Source: Bacteroidetes bacterium UBA1860 (lineage in GTDB: Bacteria; Bacteroidota; Rhodothermia; Balneolales; Balneolaceae). From it: a DNA stretch of 30,930 nucleotides. A program made the position numbers and the translations under genes. Every line of letters begins with the position of its first letter. The first letter of the stretch is position 1. Of the stretch, positions 22,871 to 30,287 are shown one piece after another. The notes below the pieces were generated by a model that worked only from the letters and a program-made list of their open reading frames with translations, was not told the DNA's origin and made no database searches. The stretch covers positions 1 to 30,930 of the forward strand of contig DDIC01000004.1 in assembly GCA_002338335.1 (NCBI GenBank), given 5' to 3'.

Positions 22871-23661
22871 ATCAATTTTTGATTCCATCGCCGACCATCC
22901 CAAAACCACCTAATCTGCAACTCGAAGGGGATGAAGCCAACCATGCGCTAAAGGTGCTTCGATTGCGGGAAGGTGACCCATGCCTTGTCACGGATGGCAA
23001 GGGCTTTCAGGCACGGTGCAGCGTTGGGGACGTTTATCAATCGGCTCTCACTCTGCGAGTTGACGAAATAATGAATATCCAGCCACGTTCGCCTGAGATA
23101 ACGATTGCACTTGGCCTCCTCAAAAAAAGGGATCGAATCGAGTGGGCACTCGAAAAATGTACGGAACTGGGTGCTGCTGGCCTTTGGTTGGTTCATATGG
23201 ACCACTCAGAGCGCTCTGTGGTGAAGCTTGAAAGGGCTCAAGCCGTTGTGGAAAGTGCTCTAAAGCAATCCAAAGGTGCATTTATGCCTGATTTGCGGAC
23301 GTTTCAATCACTAGATGATGTGTTGAAGCCTAACGAGCTCGCCTCGTTTGGTCGCGTGGTGCTTGCCGACGAAACAGTCAGTGGCGAGAGTTTTGGGGGC
23401 AAAAAAATTGCCAACGATGCAGGTGTTGAATCAAAAGGTGTCAATCGACACCCCACCACTAGAAGCTCGGCAAATCCATCCAGAATTCTTGTAATTATCG
23501 GTCCAGAAGGGGGGATATCAGCAAGAGAACGGGAGCTTTTGGATGTGTTATCAGTGGACCCTATTCCTCGCATGGAAACCATTTCACTCGGCTCAAATCG
23601 ACTTCGTGCGGAAACAGCGGCTATCTCAGCGCTTTTGCATCTTCAGCTCGCGCCTCACTAG
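22867..23661 (+). CDS. rsmE: 16S rRNA m3U1498 methyltransferase
   Basis: 264 aa. Methylates N3 of U1498 of 16S rRNA with S-adenosylmethionine; SPOUT fold with a trefoil knot. N-terminal PUA-like domain (LEGDEANHALKVLRLREGD), then ALGLLKKRDRIEWALEKCTE, GPEGGIS (SAM site) and the C-terminal LGSNRLRAETAAISALLHLQ. A 25-residue Ser/Lys/Asn-rich loop lies before GPEGG (about residues 176-205). The start overlaps the stop of the Bfd-like gene. Its last 41 bp overlap, tail to tail, the end of the S41 protease gene. Last gene of the eleven-gene run. Confidence 0.96.
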   Translation: MNQFLIPSPTIPKPPNLQLEGDEANHALKVLRLREGDPCLVTDGKGFQARCSVGDVYQSALTLRVDEIMNIQPRSPEITIALGLLKKRDRIEWALEKCTELGAAGLWLVHMDHSERSVVKLERAQAVVESALKQSKGAFMPDLRTFQSLDDVLKPNELASFGRVVLADETVSGESFGGKKIANDAGVESKGVNRHPTTRSSANPSRILVIIGPEGGISARERELLDVLSVDPIPRMETISLGSNRLRAETAAISALLHLQLAPH

Positions 23662-25561
23662 CCAGCATTTCGAGGGCTTTGACTGACTCCCATTGCTTCA
23701 TCGCTTGCTTGATTTCGTCGCCAAACACATCATTAATCACAGGATAAAAATAGGGTGAGCCCCACACTTGGCGAGCAAGCTCCGCCTTCAAGCGTCCCAT
23801 CACCATCCAATCAGTTTGATCAACGTAGGAGGGTGGCACGATGAGCGAATCTCCTGACACATCGGGTGTGCTCACGCTTTCATCCACAACTAAGCCTTTT
23901 TCCTTCATCAACGCATAAAACGTCTCTTTTTCGTCATCAGTAAAGGCAAAACTCTCCCGAAACGACTCAAAATCGCGCTCCCAAGACATGCGGAATTTGT
24001 CGTTGTTGGCATCGAGGTAGCTTCGTACAAAATTAAAATCGACCTGATTCCCCACCATTAGGTTGAACATATACCCAGACAATGTGTCATCTTTCACCAA
24101 AATATCAGGCACAATTCCACCGCCACCGTAAACCGTACGCCCCGCAGTAGTGCTATATTTTAAGCTATCGGGAACCGTCTCAATAAAATCAATGGCATCC
24201 ACAGATGCGTCATCTTCACGGGCTATAATCTCTTGAACATACTCCTCACGCCCATCTTTGAACGGTTTTTGAATAAGACGACCCGAGGGTGTGTAGTATC
24301 TTGAGATCGTCACTCGGATATTTGATTTATCCGCCAATTCATACTGCTGCTGGACCAACCCTTTTCCGAAGGAGCGTTTCCCCACTATCAACCCACGATC
24401 GTGATCCTGAACCGCCCCAGAAACAATTTCAGACGCGCTTGCTGAGCCCTCATTGACCAACACGATGAGCGGTGTATCCTTTAGCTCTCCATCGCGTTGC
24501 GAGTCATAAGAGGAGGTAAAGCGACGATGCCGTGATTTTGTGGCTACAAGCTCGACACCCGAAGGGAAAAACTCCTCAGCAATGGCAATGGCTTGACTCA
24601 TGTACCCACCAGGGTTTCCTCGTAAATCTAGGATCAATCGCTCCATACCCTCCGACTCAAGATCTTGCACACTCGTCATAAACTCTTCATGAGTCGTGGC
24701 TGCGAAACGATTAATCTTGACATAGCCTGTTTGGTCATCTAGCATGTAGTGCGTATCCACAGTAATCAATGGGATATCATCCCGAATGATGTCAAAATCG
24801 AGTTCTCCTGTTCCAGGGCGAAGGACTTTGACATGCACAGTGGATCCTTTCTCCCCTCGCAAACGCGCCACCACATCTTCATTATTAAAGCCAACGGCTG
24901 AGCTGTCCTCAATCTCGATAATTCGGTCACCACTTCGAATGCCTAACCGGTCGCTAGGTCCTCCTGAGATGGCTGTCACCACAGTAATGGTATCTGATAT
25001 GATATTAAACTGAATCCCAATCCCCTGGAATTTCCCTGCAAATTGCTCCTGAATACGCTCATTATCCTTGGGCTCGATGTATGTCGAATGGGGATCCAAG
25101 GTGTTCATCATTTTGATGACCGATTGCTCGGTTAGGTCTGTCAAATTCTCTTCAGGATAGGCATTCAGTACATACTCATAAGCGGATTTGAAACGCTCAT
25201 AAGACCCGCGTAAATCATCCACTGTTGGCTGTTCGACAAATGTGGTGTCCAAAGGCGTACCAGGCAATGTAGCCTCAGTAATCGTCGTATCGGCCATCGC
25301 TTCGACAAACCCTCGCATACTCTGTTCGTGCAAGTCGTTGATGTCGGCAACATTGTAATAGTTGTCGATGATGCGCTGTTGAGCTTGGACATACTTGCGG
25401 ATATTGTTCTCGTGATCTTCCTGGGAGAGTACAATGGGATCCACCCCTGTCATCCATAGCAATCCAACGATCGCTGTGACAACACTTGGCGGGAAAAACA
25501 GGGAGAAAAATCCTGGGAACATAAGCTTACGCGTTTGTTGGCTCGTCGGCCTCTTTTTCAT
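23621..25561 (-). CDS. S41 family carboxy-terminal processing peptidase
   Basis: 646 aa. Serine protease that trims or degrades envelope proteins. Arg/Lys-rich N-terminus followed by one hydrophobic segment (about 16-38) acts as signal or anchor, so the protease faces the periplasm. Residues 115-175 precede a PDZ domain (about 180-255, GIGIQFNIISD to VLRPG). The protease domain has LDLRGNPGGYMSQA, nucleophile Ser375 in GSASASEIVSG and Lys400 in RSFGKGLVQQ, the Ser/Lys dyad. A further 200 residues follow with no motif I know. The start at 25561 overlaps rng by 35 nt; the alternative ATG at 25522 (4 nt after the rng stop) would lose the basic N-terminus. The 3' end overlaps rsmE by 41 bp. Confidence 0.95.
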   Translation of the reverse strand: MKKRPTSQQTRKLMFPGFFSLFFPPSVVTAIVGLLWMTGVDPIVLSQEDHENNIRKYVQAQQRIIDNYYNVADINDLHEQSMRGFVEAMADTTITEATLPGTPLDTTFVEQPTVDDLRGSYERFKSAYEYVLNAYPEENLTDLTEQSVIKMMNTLDPHSTYIEPKDNERIQEQFAGKFQGIGIQFNIISDTITVVTAISGGPSDRLGIRSGDRIIEIEDSSAVGFNNEDVVARLRGEKGSTVHVKVLRPGTGELDFDIIRDDIPLITVDTHYMLDDQTGYVKINRFAATTHEEFMTSVQDLESEGMERLILDLRGNPGGYMSQAIAIAEEFFPSGVELVATKSRHRRFTSSYDSQRDGELKDTPLIVLVNEGSASASEIVSGAVQDHDRGLIVGKRSFGKGLVQQQYELADKSNIRVTISRYYTPSGRLIQKPFKDGREEYVQEIIAREDDASVDAIDFIETVPDSLKYSTTAGRTVYGGGGIVPDILVKDDTLSGYMFNLMVGNQVDFNFVRSYLDANNDKFRMSWERDFESFRESFAFTDDEKETFYALMKEKGLVVDESVSTPDVSGDSLIVPPSYVDQTDWMVMGRLKAELARQVWGSPYFYPVINDVFGDEIKQAMKQWESVKALEMLASEARAEDAKALR

Positions 25562-27215
25562 AATACTCTAGAATCTCATCATCTTCGTGGTTCTCTTTGG
25601 GAGGTTCTGCCTTCTCCGCCTCTTTGAGCACCTTATCCAGCGACCATTGTCGATTCACTGCATCCACAATATCAACTTCAGTACCTGGAATTGCTGCACG
25701 AAATTCACTCAGTGACACACTCTCATCAGCGATCAGTTTCAGCCTCACATTGTAGCGTCTCATCCACTTCCAACGAAGACTCCACCAGCCACCATTCTCA
25801 AGATGCGATTTCAAGTATGGATTCACAAACACCTCGACAACACGATACCCTGACTGACGGCGGAATTTTGAAATCCATGCTGCTAGATCATTCACAACGG
25901 TATCTTTAGAAATCACCGTTCCTGAGCCCTTACAACTTGGACACGGTAGAGTTACACTTTTCACCACACTAGGTCGAATACGTTGGCGTGTAATTTGAAT
26001 CAACCCAAAATCGCTCATCCCAATCACATTGGTCTTGGCGCGATCTTTTTTGAACTCCTTCTTGAGCTCATCAAAAATCTTTTTGCGGTTTGAATCCTCC
26101 CTTAAATCGATAAAATCGACGACAATAATCCCACCTAGATCACGCAAACGTAGCTGTTTAGCGATTTCTCGAGCCGCTTCAAGATTGGTTTTGAGGGAGT
26201 TGTCCTCCTGCTGATCCTTTGCTGCATAGGGTCCTGAGTTCACATCCACAACATACATCGCCTCGGTCTGCTCTATAATGAGATACCCCCCAGAAGGCAT
26301 TTTGACTCGATCGCTAAAGATAGAGGCAACATCATTGCTAATGTTGAAACTATCAAAGATATGATCACGGCCTTTGTACAGCTTGACCGCTTTTTCTAGC
26401 TCGGGGGAGATGGTGCCGGCGAACTCTTTGGTCTCCTTGTACATCTCATAATCGTCGATCAAAATCTGATCGTAGGACTTGGCAAACAGATCGCGAAGAA
26501 TGCTCTCGGTCATATCGAGATCTTTATGGAGTAGCTGTGGCGGCTTGGCTCCTTCGAGTTTATCCATCAACCGCTCCCATTTTTGCAAGATCATCCGCAT
26601 ATCATCTTCGATCGCCTCCTTCTCTTGGCGTTCGGCTACCGTGCGTACAATCACGCCAAACCCTTCAGGAAGCATGGAGCTAACAATAGATTTGAGACGT
26701 TTGCGCTCCCGGAAATTGTTCACCTTTTTAGAAACCGCCACATGTTTGCCCATGGGGATCAGCACCAAAAAGCGCCCTGCAATGGAGATGTCCGTGGTGA
26801 TTCGTGGCCCTTTGCTACCCATAGGTTCTTTGGCAATCTGGACCAACATCTTTTGATTTGGCTGCAATAACTTTCCAGCAAGCATTTGCTTGTCGTGATT
26901 GCTCAGACTGTCAAATTTGTCGAGTTGTTTTAGAGCCTCTTTGGGGATGTTTTTTGTGCCATTAATCATCCGCACGTAATCACCAAGGTGGTCACCAGCG
27001 TCTGAAAAGTGTAAAAAGGCGTCTTTTTCGAGGCCTACATCAATAAAGGCTGCCCGAATTCCAGGCATGACCTTGTGCACTCTGGCGAGAAAGATATCGC
27101 CAACCGTACGTTGATTTTGCTCAGAATCGATGAAGAGCTGGGATAGCTCTCCTTTCTCTATTAATGCGATTTGAGTTTGTTTCCCGGAGGAATGGATTAA
27201 TACTTGATTGCTCAT
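25527..27215 (-). CDS. rng: Ribonuclease G/E family endoribonuclease
   Basis: 562 aa from the ATG at 27215 (MSNQVLIHSSGKQTQIALIE), where RNase G proteins begin; the frame runs on to 27311 without family similarity. S1 RNA-binding domain (about 35-125, VGDIFLARVHKVMPGIRAAF), 5'-sensor/RNase H-like part, then the Mg-binding catalytic Asp324 (VVDVNSGPY) and Asp367 (VVDFIDL). Zn-link cysteines C425 and C428 (LPCPSCKG) support dimer formation. Length fits RNase G, without the long C-terminal scaffold of E. coli RNase E. It cuts single-stranded RNA in 16S rRNA maturation and mRNA decay. The S41 protease gene follows, overlapping. Confidence 0.96.
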   Translation of the reverse strand: MSNQVLIHSSGKQTQIALIEKGELSQLFIDSEQNQRTVGDIFLARVHKVMPGIRAAFIDVGLEKDAFLHFSDAGDHLGDYVRMINGTKNIPKEALKQLDKFDSLSNHDKQMLAGKLLQPNQKMLVQIAKEPMGSKGPRITTDISIAGRFLVLIPMGKHVAVSKKVNNFRERKRLKSIVSSMLPEGFGVIVRTVAERQEKEAIEDDMRMILQKWERLMDKLEGAKPPQLLHKDLDMTESILRDLFAKSYDQILIDDYEMYKETKEFAGTISPELEKAVKLYKGRDHIFDSFNISNDVASIFSDRVKMPSGGYLIIEQTEAMYVVDVNSGPYAAKDQQEDNSLKTNLEAAREIAKQLRLRDLGGIIVVDFIDLREDSNRKKIFDELKKEFKKDRAKTNVIGMSDFGLIQITRQRIRPSVVKSVTLPCPSCKGSGTVISKDTVVNDLAAWISKFRRQSGYRVVEVFVNPYLKSHLENGGWWSLRWKWMRRYNVRLKLIADESVSLSEFRAAIPGTEVDIVDAVNRQWSLDKVLKEAEKAEPPKENHEDDEILEYYEKEADEPTNA

Positions 27216-27632
27216 AAATCGGTTGATTGGACTGCGAACACAACGCGAACATTGGGTGTAGACGGGCTGACCGACGAATCGGGATTCCGGCACAAACAAG
27301 TTGTTTGACACCTAAATTTGTGTCGTGTTCTGTGTGTAGTGTGTTGAATTCGGCAGGCGCAAAGATTGCCAGAGACTGTCGCTCAGGGGCTGCCGAGAAA
27401 TGAAAAAAGGTTGTGAATTCGATCCATTCACGCATCAAATTGTGCATCATAGACGTACTCCACAGCAAGAAACGTTCTTGGTGCTTCGACAAAGAACGTG
27501 CGAGTGCGGTCAAAACGTATATGAATTGCGAAAAAATCATCGATGCCTACGCGATTTGGATTTAACTTGCAATATACAAAAAAGGGACGCTTGATGGGTG
27601 GGCGATTTGCGGATGATTACCCTATCAGGAGG
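27216..27632. other. 417-bp region between rng and murA with inverted repeats
   Basis: No convincing gene. It contains a 15-bp dyad CAAACAA-G-TTGTTTG (27293-27307), GACAC/GTGTC around 8 bp (27307-27324), GTGAAT/ATTCAC with a 7-nt loop (27413-27431), and ACGTTCTT/AAGAACGT, a perfect 8-bp pair with a 12-bp spacer (27472-27499). On the minus strand 27347-27318 is almost free of G-rich pairing and rich in A and C. It could be a long rng 5' leader plus promoter; E. coli rne has a 0.36-kb leader used for autoregulation. No promoter stands out, and no terminator for murA was seen. Confidence 0.45.
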
Positions 27633-28904
27633 TTACTCCTTTACCCGTGCGATATTGGCACCAATGGCCGTAAGCTTCGTCTCCAACGCTTCGTAACCTC
27701 GATCAAGATGGTAGATCCGCAGTACGTCCGTTTGCCCCTGAGCGACCATGGCTGCCATGACCAAGCTCACAGACGCCCTCAAATCTGTACTCATCACCGA
27801 CGCTCCATTCAATGGCGTGTGCCCTGTCACCCATGCCACATTATGCTTCACCTCGATTTCAGCACCCAATCGTCCTAACTCTGGCGCATAACTAAATCGA
27901 TCTTCATAAATCCGATCTTCCACAGCCGACGTGCCATGGGCCTGGGTCAACATCGTCGCCCATTGTGCTTGCAAATCGGTGGGAAATCCTGGATAAATAT
28001 CTGTACGCACCGAAATTGGGGTAATGCGTTCTGGCGCTTTCACTCGAACCGAGGTGCCTTCGCTATCAAACTCACAAATGGCGCCCGTCAGTCGAATATC
28101 ATCTGCCAAGCCTCCCAATTCTGCGCGACGAATCCCATGAATGGTGCAGACACTGTCTGGGTGCATCATTGCTGCGATCATAAATGTCCCCGCCTCAATA
28201 CGATCGGGCGAATTATCCCAATCTAGGCCTTGCAAGTGATCCACCTTGCGGATAGTAAGCGTCGAGGTGCCAATGCCGTCGATATCTGCCCCCATGGACT
28301 GAAGCGCCTCGCAAAATTGCACTACATCGGGCTCCAGCGCGGCATTCACCAATCGAAACGATTCGGATCTCAACACCGCTGCAAGGATTAGATTAATCGT
28401 CGCACCCACGCTACTAGGCTGTAGGGTAAAACTTGACGGGGGAAGCGTAGCTGGGCCCTTTGCCTCAATGTATCCCCCATTTTGAGTCAGGGTGTACCCC
28501 ATAGCCTCCAGCCCCTTGAGGTGAAGATCCACAGGTCGTGGCCCCCAAGCACATCCCCCAGGAAGAGAGACCCGAGCCTCTCCGCAGCGTCCAAGAAGGG
28601 CACCCAGCATGTAGAAGGAGGCTCTCATTTTTCGAACAAGATCATACGGCGCTTCTGGCGTATCTAGCGTAGATCCATCGCATGCCCATCGATTATCTTC
28701 TTGATGAAACGTGGTTTGAGTCCCTGTGCCTTCAATCACCTTTGTGAACGTGGTGATGTCTTGCAACCTTGGGATATTTCGAATTTCGGAGCGCTCTTCG
28801 GACAGAAGACAAGCGGCCATCAAGGGCAAGGCAGCATTTTTTGACCCACTTACCTGAAGCTCGCCGTGAATCGGTGTGGGGCCTTGTATGATAAATTTAT
28901 CCAT
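27633..28904 (-). CDS. murA: UDP-N-acetylglucosamine 1-carboxyvinyltransferase
   Basis: 423 aa. First committed step of peptidoglycan synthesis: transfers enolpyruvate from PEP to UDP-GlcNAc in the cytosol. Lys22-Asn23 in SGSKNAALPLM match the E. coli positions. The catalytic cysteine is Cys118 in LPGGCAWGPRPVDLH, so the protein should be of the fosfomycin-sensitive Cys type and not the Asp type. RIEAGTFMIAAM and YPGFPTDLQAQWATML are further EPT-family signatures. It lies 30 nt after the small winged-helix-like gene. Confidence 0.97.
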   Translation of the reverse strand: MDKFIIQGPTPIHGELQVSGSKNAALPLMAACLLSEERSEIRNIPRLQDITTFTKVIEGTGTQTTFHQEDNRWACDGSTLDTPEAPYDLVRKMRASFYMLGALLGRCGEARVSLPGGCAWGPRPVDLHLKGLEAMGYTLTQNGGYIEAKGPATLPPSSFTLQPSSVGATINLILAAVLRSESFRLVNAALEPDVVQFCEALQSMGADIDGIGTSTLTIRKVDHLQGLDWDNSPDRIEAGTFMIAAMMHPDSVCTIHGIRRAELGGLADDIRLTGAICEFDSEGTSVRVKAPERITPISVRTDIYPGFPTDLQAQWATMLTQAHGTSAVEDRIYEDRFSYAPELGRLGAEIEVKHNVAWVTGHTPLNGASVMSTDLRASVSLVMAAMVAQGQTDVLRIYHLDRGYEALETKLTAIGANIARVKE

Positions 28905-28934
28905 ATCAGGTGGAATCAGTTATTAGAGTCAAAC

Positions 28935-29240
28935 TCAGTCATCTTGAGGCGGTATTCTGCGCGGTTCCTTGGCCGTTGCCAAAGCCAACGCCTTGACCCC
29001 TTTGTGAGTCGATTGAAAATGAAAACCTTGCATGTTGTCTGCGTCAAAAAATGGCGTGGTCGGCGCGCCCTCTTCCTCCTGAAACACATCCACAAGCCCA
29101 TGAGAGATCATCGTGGAAAGGTCTGCGCGAAGTACGCCCGTTTGCAACCCTGTTTCACGCTGCAGACGATCCCAGGGCTCAACATACATTGTACTGGAGA
29201 GGATCGTTTTCATTGTTTGGGTTAATCGAAGCGAAGCCAT
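28935..29240 (-). CDS. Small protein with possible winged-helix fold
   Basis: 101 aa, not recognised. Support as a gene comes from its fit between two minus-strand genes: 8 nt after the lipoprotein stop and 30 nt before murA. Residues about 22-55 (PWDRLQRETG, then TGVLRADLSTMISHGLVDVF) look like the recognition part of a winged helix, and FHFQSTHKGVKALA could be the wing and following helix, as in MarR/PadR-like folds. It may be a truncated or minimal DNA- or protein-binding domain. An opposite-strand frame (28866-29225) is rejected because it has no recognisable features and does not fit the operon. Confidence 0.6.
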   Translation of the reverse strand: MASLRLTQTMKTILSSTMYVEPWDRLQRETGLQTGVLRADLSTMISHGLVDVFQEEEGAPTTPFFDADNMQGFHFQSTHKGVKALALATAKEPRRIPPQDD

Positions 29241-29248
29241 AGTTAAAG

Positions 29249-29809
29249 TTACTGAATTTGAACATCGCCATAGGTAATGACTTGATCGAGTTGATCGGTT
29301 AAAATGATTCGATGGGTGGTGCGGATGTCACTCATGGAGCCTGAGGGGGCAAAATTCATAGGATTCATCGGGATTTCGAGGATTCCTGGCCCCAAAGAGG
29401 TGCTATTCCAGACGGGCCACAACGCAGAGGGACGGGAAGGATTGAATGTCCAGACTCGCACCCGTGACAGCACATCTAAACTTTGAATCGTGACCAAGAG
29501 TTGCACTGTTTGAGTCGGGTTCGCCGGATTTGGAAAGGGGGGTTGGACGGTCAATAGGCCCGAATAATACGGACTCACACGCCAGTCGTCGGAATCTCTG
29601 GATTCAACGGTACCATTAAACGTTGTTTTGGTAATCGATGATGGTGTGGAGTAGGCCTCTTGCTCAAACTCCTTTTGAATGTTGTCGTCATCGGTTTGGC
29701 AGCCAGTCATAGACCCCATCACGGCCAGGCCAAACAGTAGCCAGATAGCCAGAGATTGCCGCCCCGTAAAACGTTCAGAAAATCGTTGAATCACTCGTGC
29801 TGTCATCAT
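29249..29809 (-). CDS. Predicted lipoprotein of unknown function
   Basis: 186 aa from the ATG at 29809; the next codon is also ATG (29806). The frame is open to 29899, but that would overlap the start of the divergent ArsC-family gene and put 30 residues before the signal. The signal has RQSLAIWLLFGLAVMGSMTG followed by Cys37, a lipobox (MTGC), then acidic QTDDDN, a typical start for an envelope lipoprotein. The mature part (about 150 aa) has DWRVSPYYSGLLTVQPPFPN and ends in short beta-type segments (RIILTDQLDQVITYGDVQI). It may be a single beta-sandwich. Function unknown; upstream of murA. Confidence 0.75.
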   Translation of the reverse strand: MMTARVIQRFSERFTGRQSLAIWLLFGLAVMGSMTGCQTDDDNIQKEFEQEAYSTPSSITKTTFNGTVESRDSDDWRVSPYYSGLLTVQPPFPNPANPTQTVQLLVTIQSLDVLSRVRVWTFNPSRPSALWPVWNSTSLGPGILEIPMNPMNFAPSGSMSDIRTTHRIILTDQLDQVITYGDVQIQ

Positions 29810-29897
29810 GAATAAATGTAGCCATTTTGATTCCACATTATCCTGAAAATCTCGCATCTTGTGAACGACCATTTGATCTAAATTTTTAGAAAATCTC

Positions 29898-30287
29898 ATG
29901 CCAACTGACGATCACACTGACAACCTTCTAGTTTTGGGAATTCCCAACTGCGACAAAATTCGTAAAACCAAAACGTGGCTGGAGGAGCATGATCGTCCCT
30001 TTCAGTTTATAGACCTCAAAAAAGCACCTCTTTCACGTGAAGAGCTTCTAGAGTTGAGCCAAAAAGTGGGATTAGACGCGTTGATCAATCGTCGAGGCAC
30101 CACGTGGAGAAAGCTTGAGCTCGCCGATAAAAATCTTAGTGAGGCTGAGATGTTGGATGTGTTGCTTGAGAATCAATCCATGATTCTTCGCCCCGTATTG
30201 GTTCGAGGCGATTCAGTAATGATTGGCTACGATGAAGAGGCTTTCGAAGGATTCACGGCATCTGATCGCCCCATGGGGAATGAATAG
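29898..30287 (+). CDS. ArsC family protein, YffB/Spx type
   Basis: 129 aa. Thioredoxin-like fold; LVLGIPNCDKIRKTKTWLEE carries a single Cys18 with no CxxC, followed by RRGTTWRKL and RPVLVRGDSVMIGYDEEAF. This is the pattern of the YffB branch (E. coli YffB has GIKNCDT and RGTTWRKL) and not of true arsenate reductases in ars operons or of Firmicutes Spx with CxxC. Function is not settled; a glutathione- or thiol-dependent reductase has been proposed. No arsenic genes are nearby. It overlaps the DUF3108-like gene by 8 nt. Confidence 0.9.
   Translation: MPTDDHTDNLLVLGIPNCDKIRKTKTWLEEHDRPFQFIDLKKAPLSREELLELSQKVGLDALINRRGTTWRKLELADKNLSEAEMLDVLLENQSMILRPVLVRGDSVMIGYDEEAFEGFTASDRPMGNE

Noticed and set aside
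27413..27431. Hairpin with loop TCGATCC, like a tRNA T-arm
   Set aside because: Stem length and the pairs flanking the loop do not fit a T-arm, and no acceptor, D or anticodon stems are in register.
27121..27540. 139-codon minus-strand frame over the start of rng
   Set aside because: It overlaps the well-conserved S1 domain of rng in another frame and has no recognisable domain.
27400..27594. 64-codon plus-strand frame in the rng-murA spacer with a Cys-x-Cys
   Set aside because: Short, with no family motif or start signal, and it crosses the inverted repeats.
28866..29225. 119-codon plus-strand frame opposite the small winged-helix-like gene
   Set aside because: It starts inside murA, lacks any family feature and does not fit the neighbouring gene order.
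29810..29899. Extended N-terminus of the lipoprotein starting at 29899
   Set aside because: It would put 30 charged residues ahead of the signal peptide and overlap the divergent ArsC-family start.
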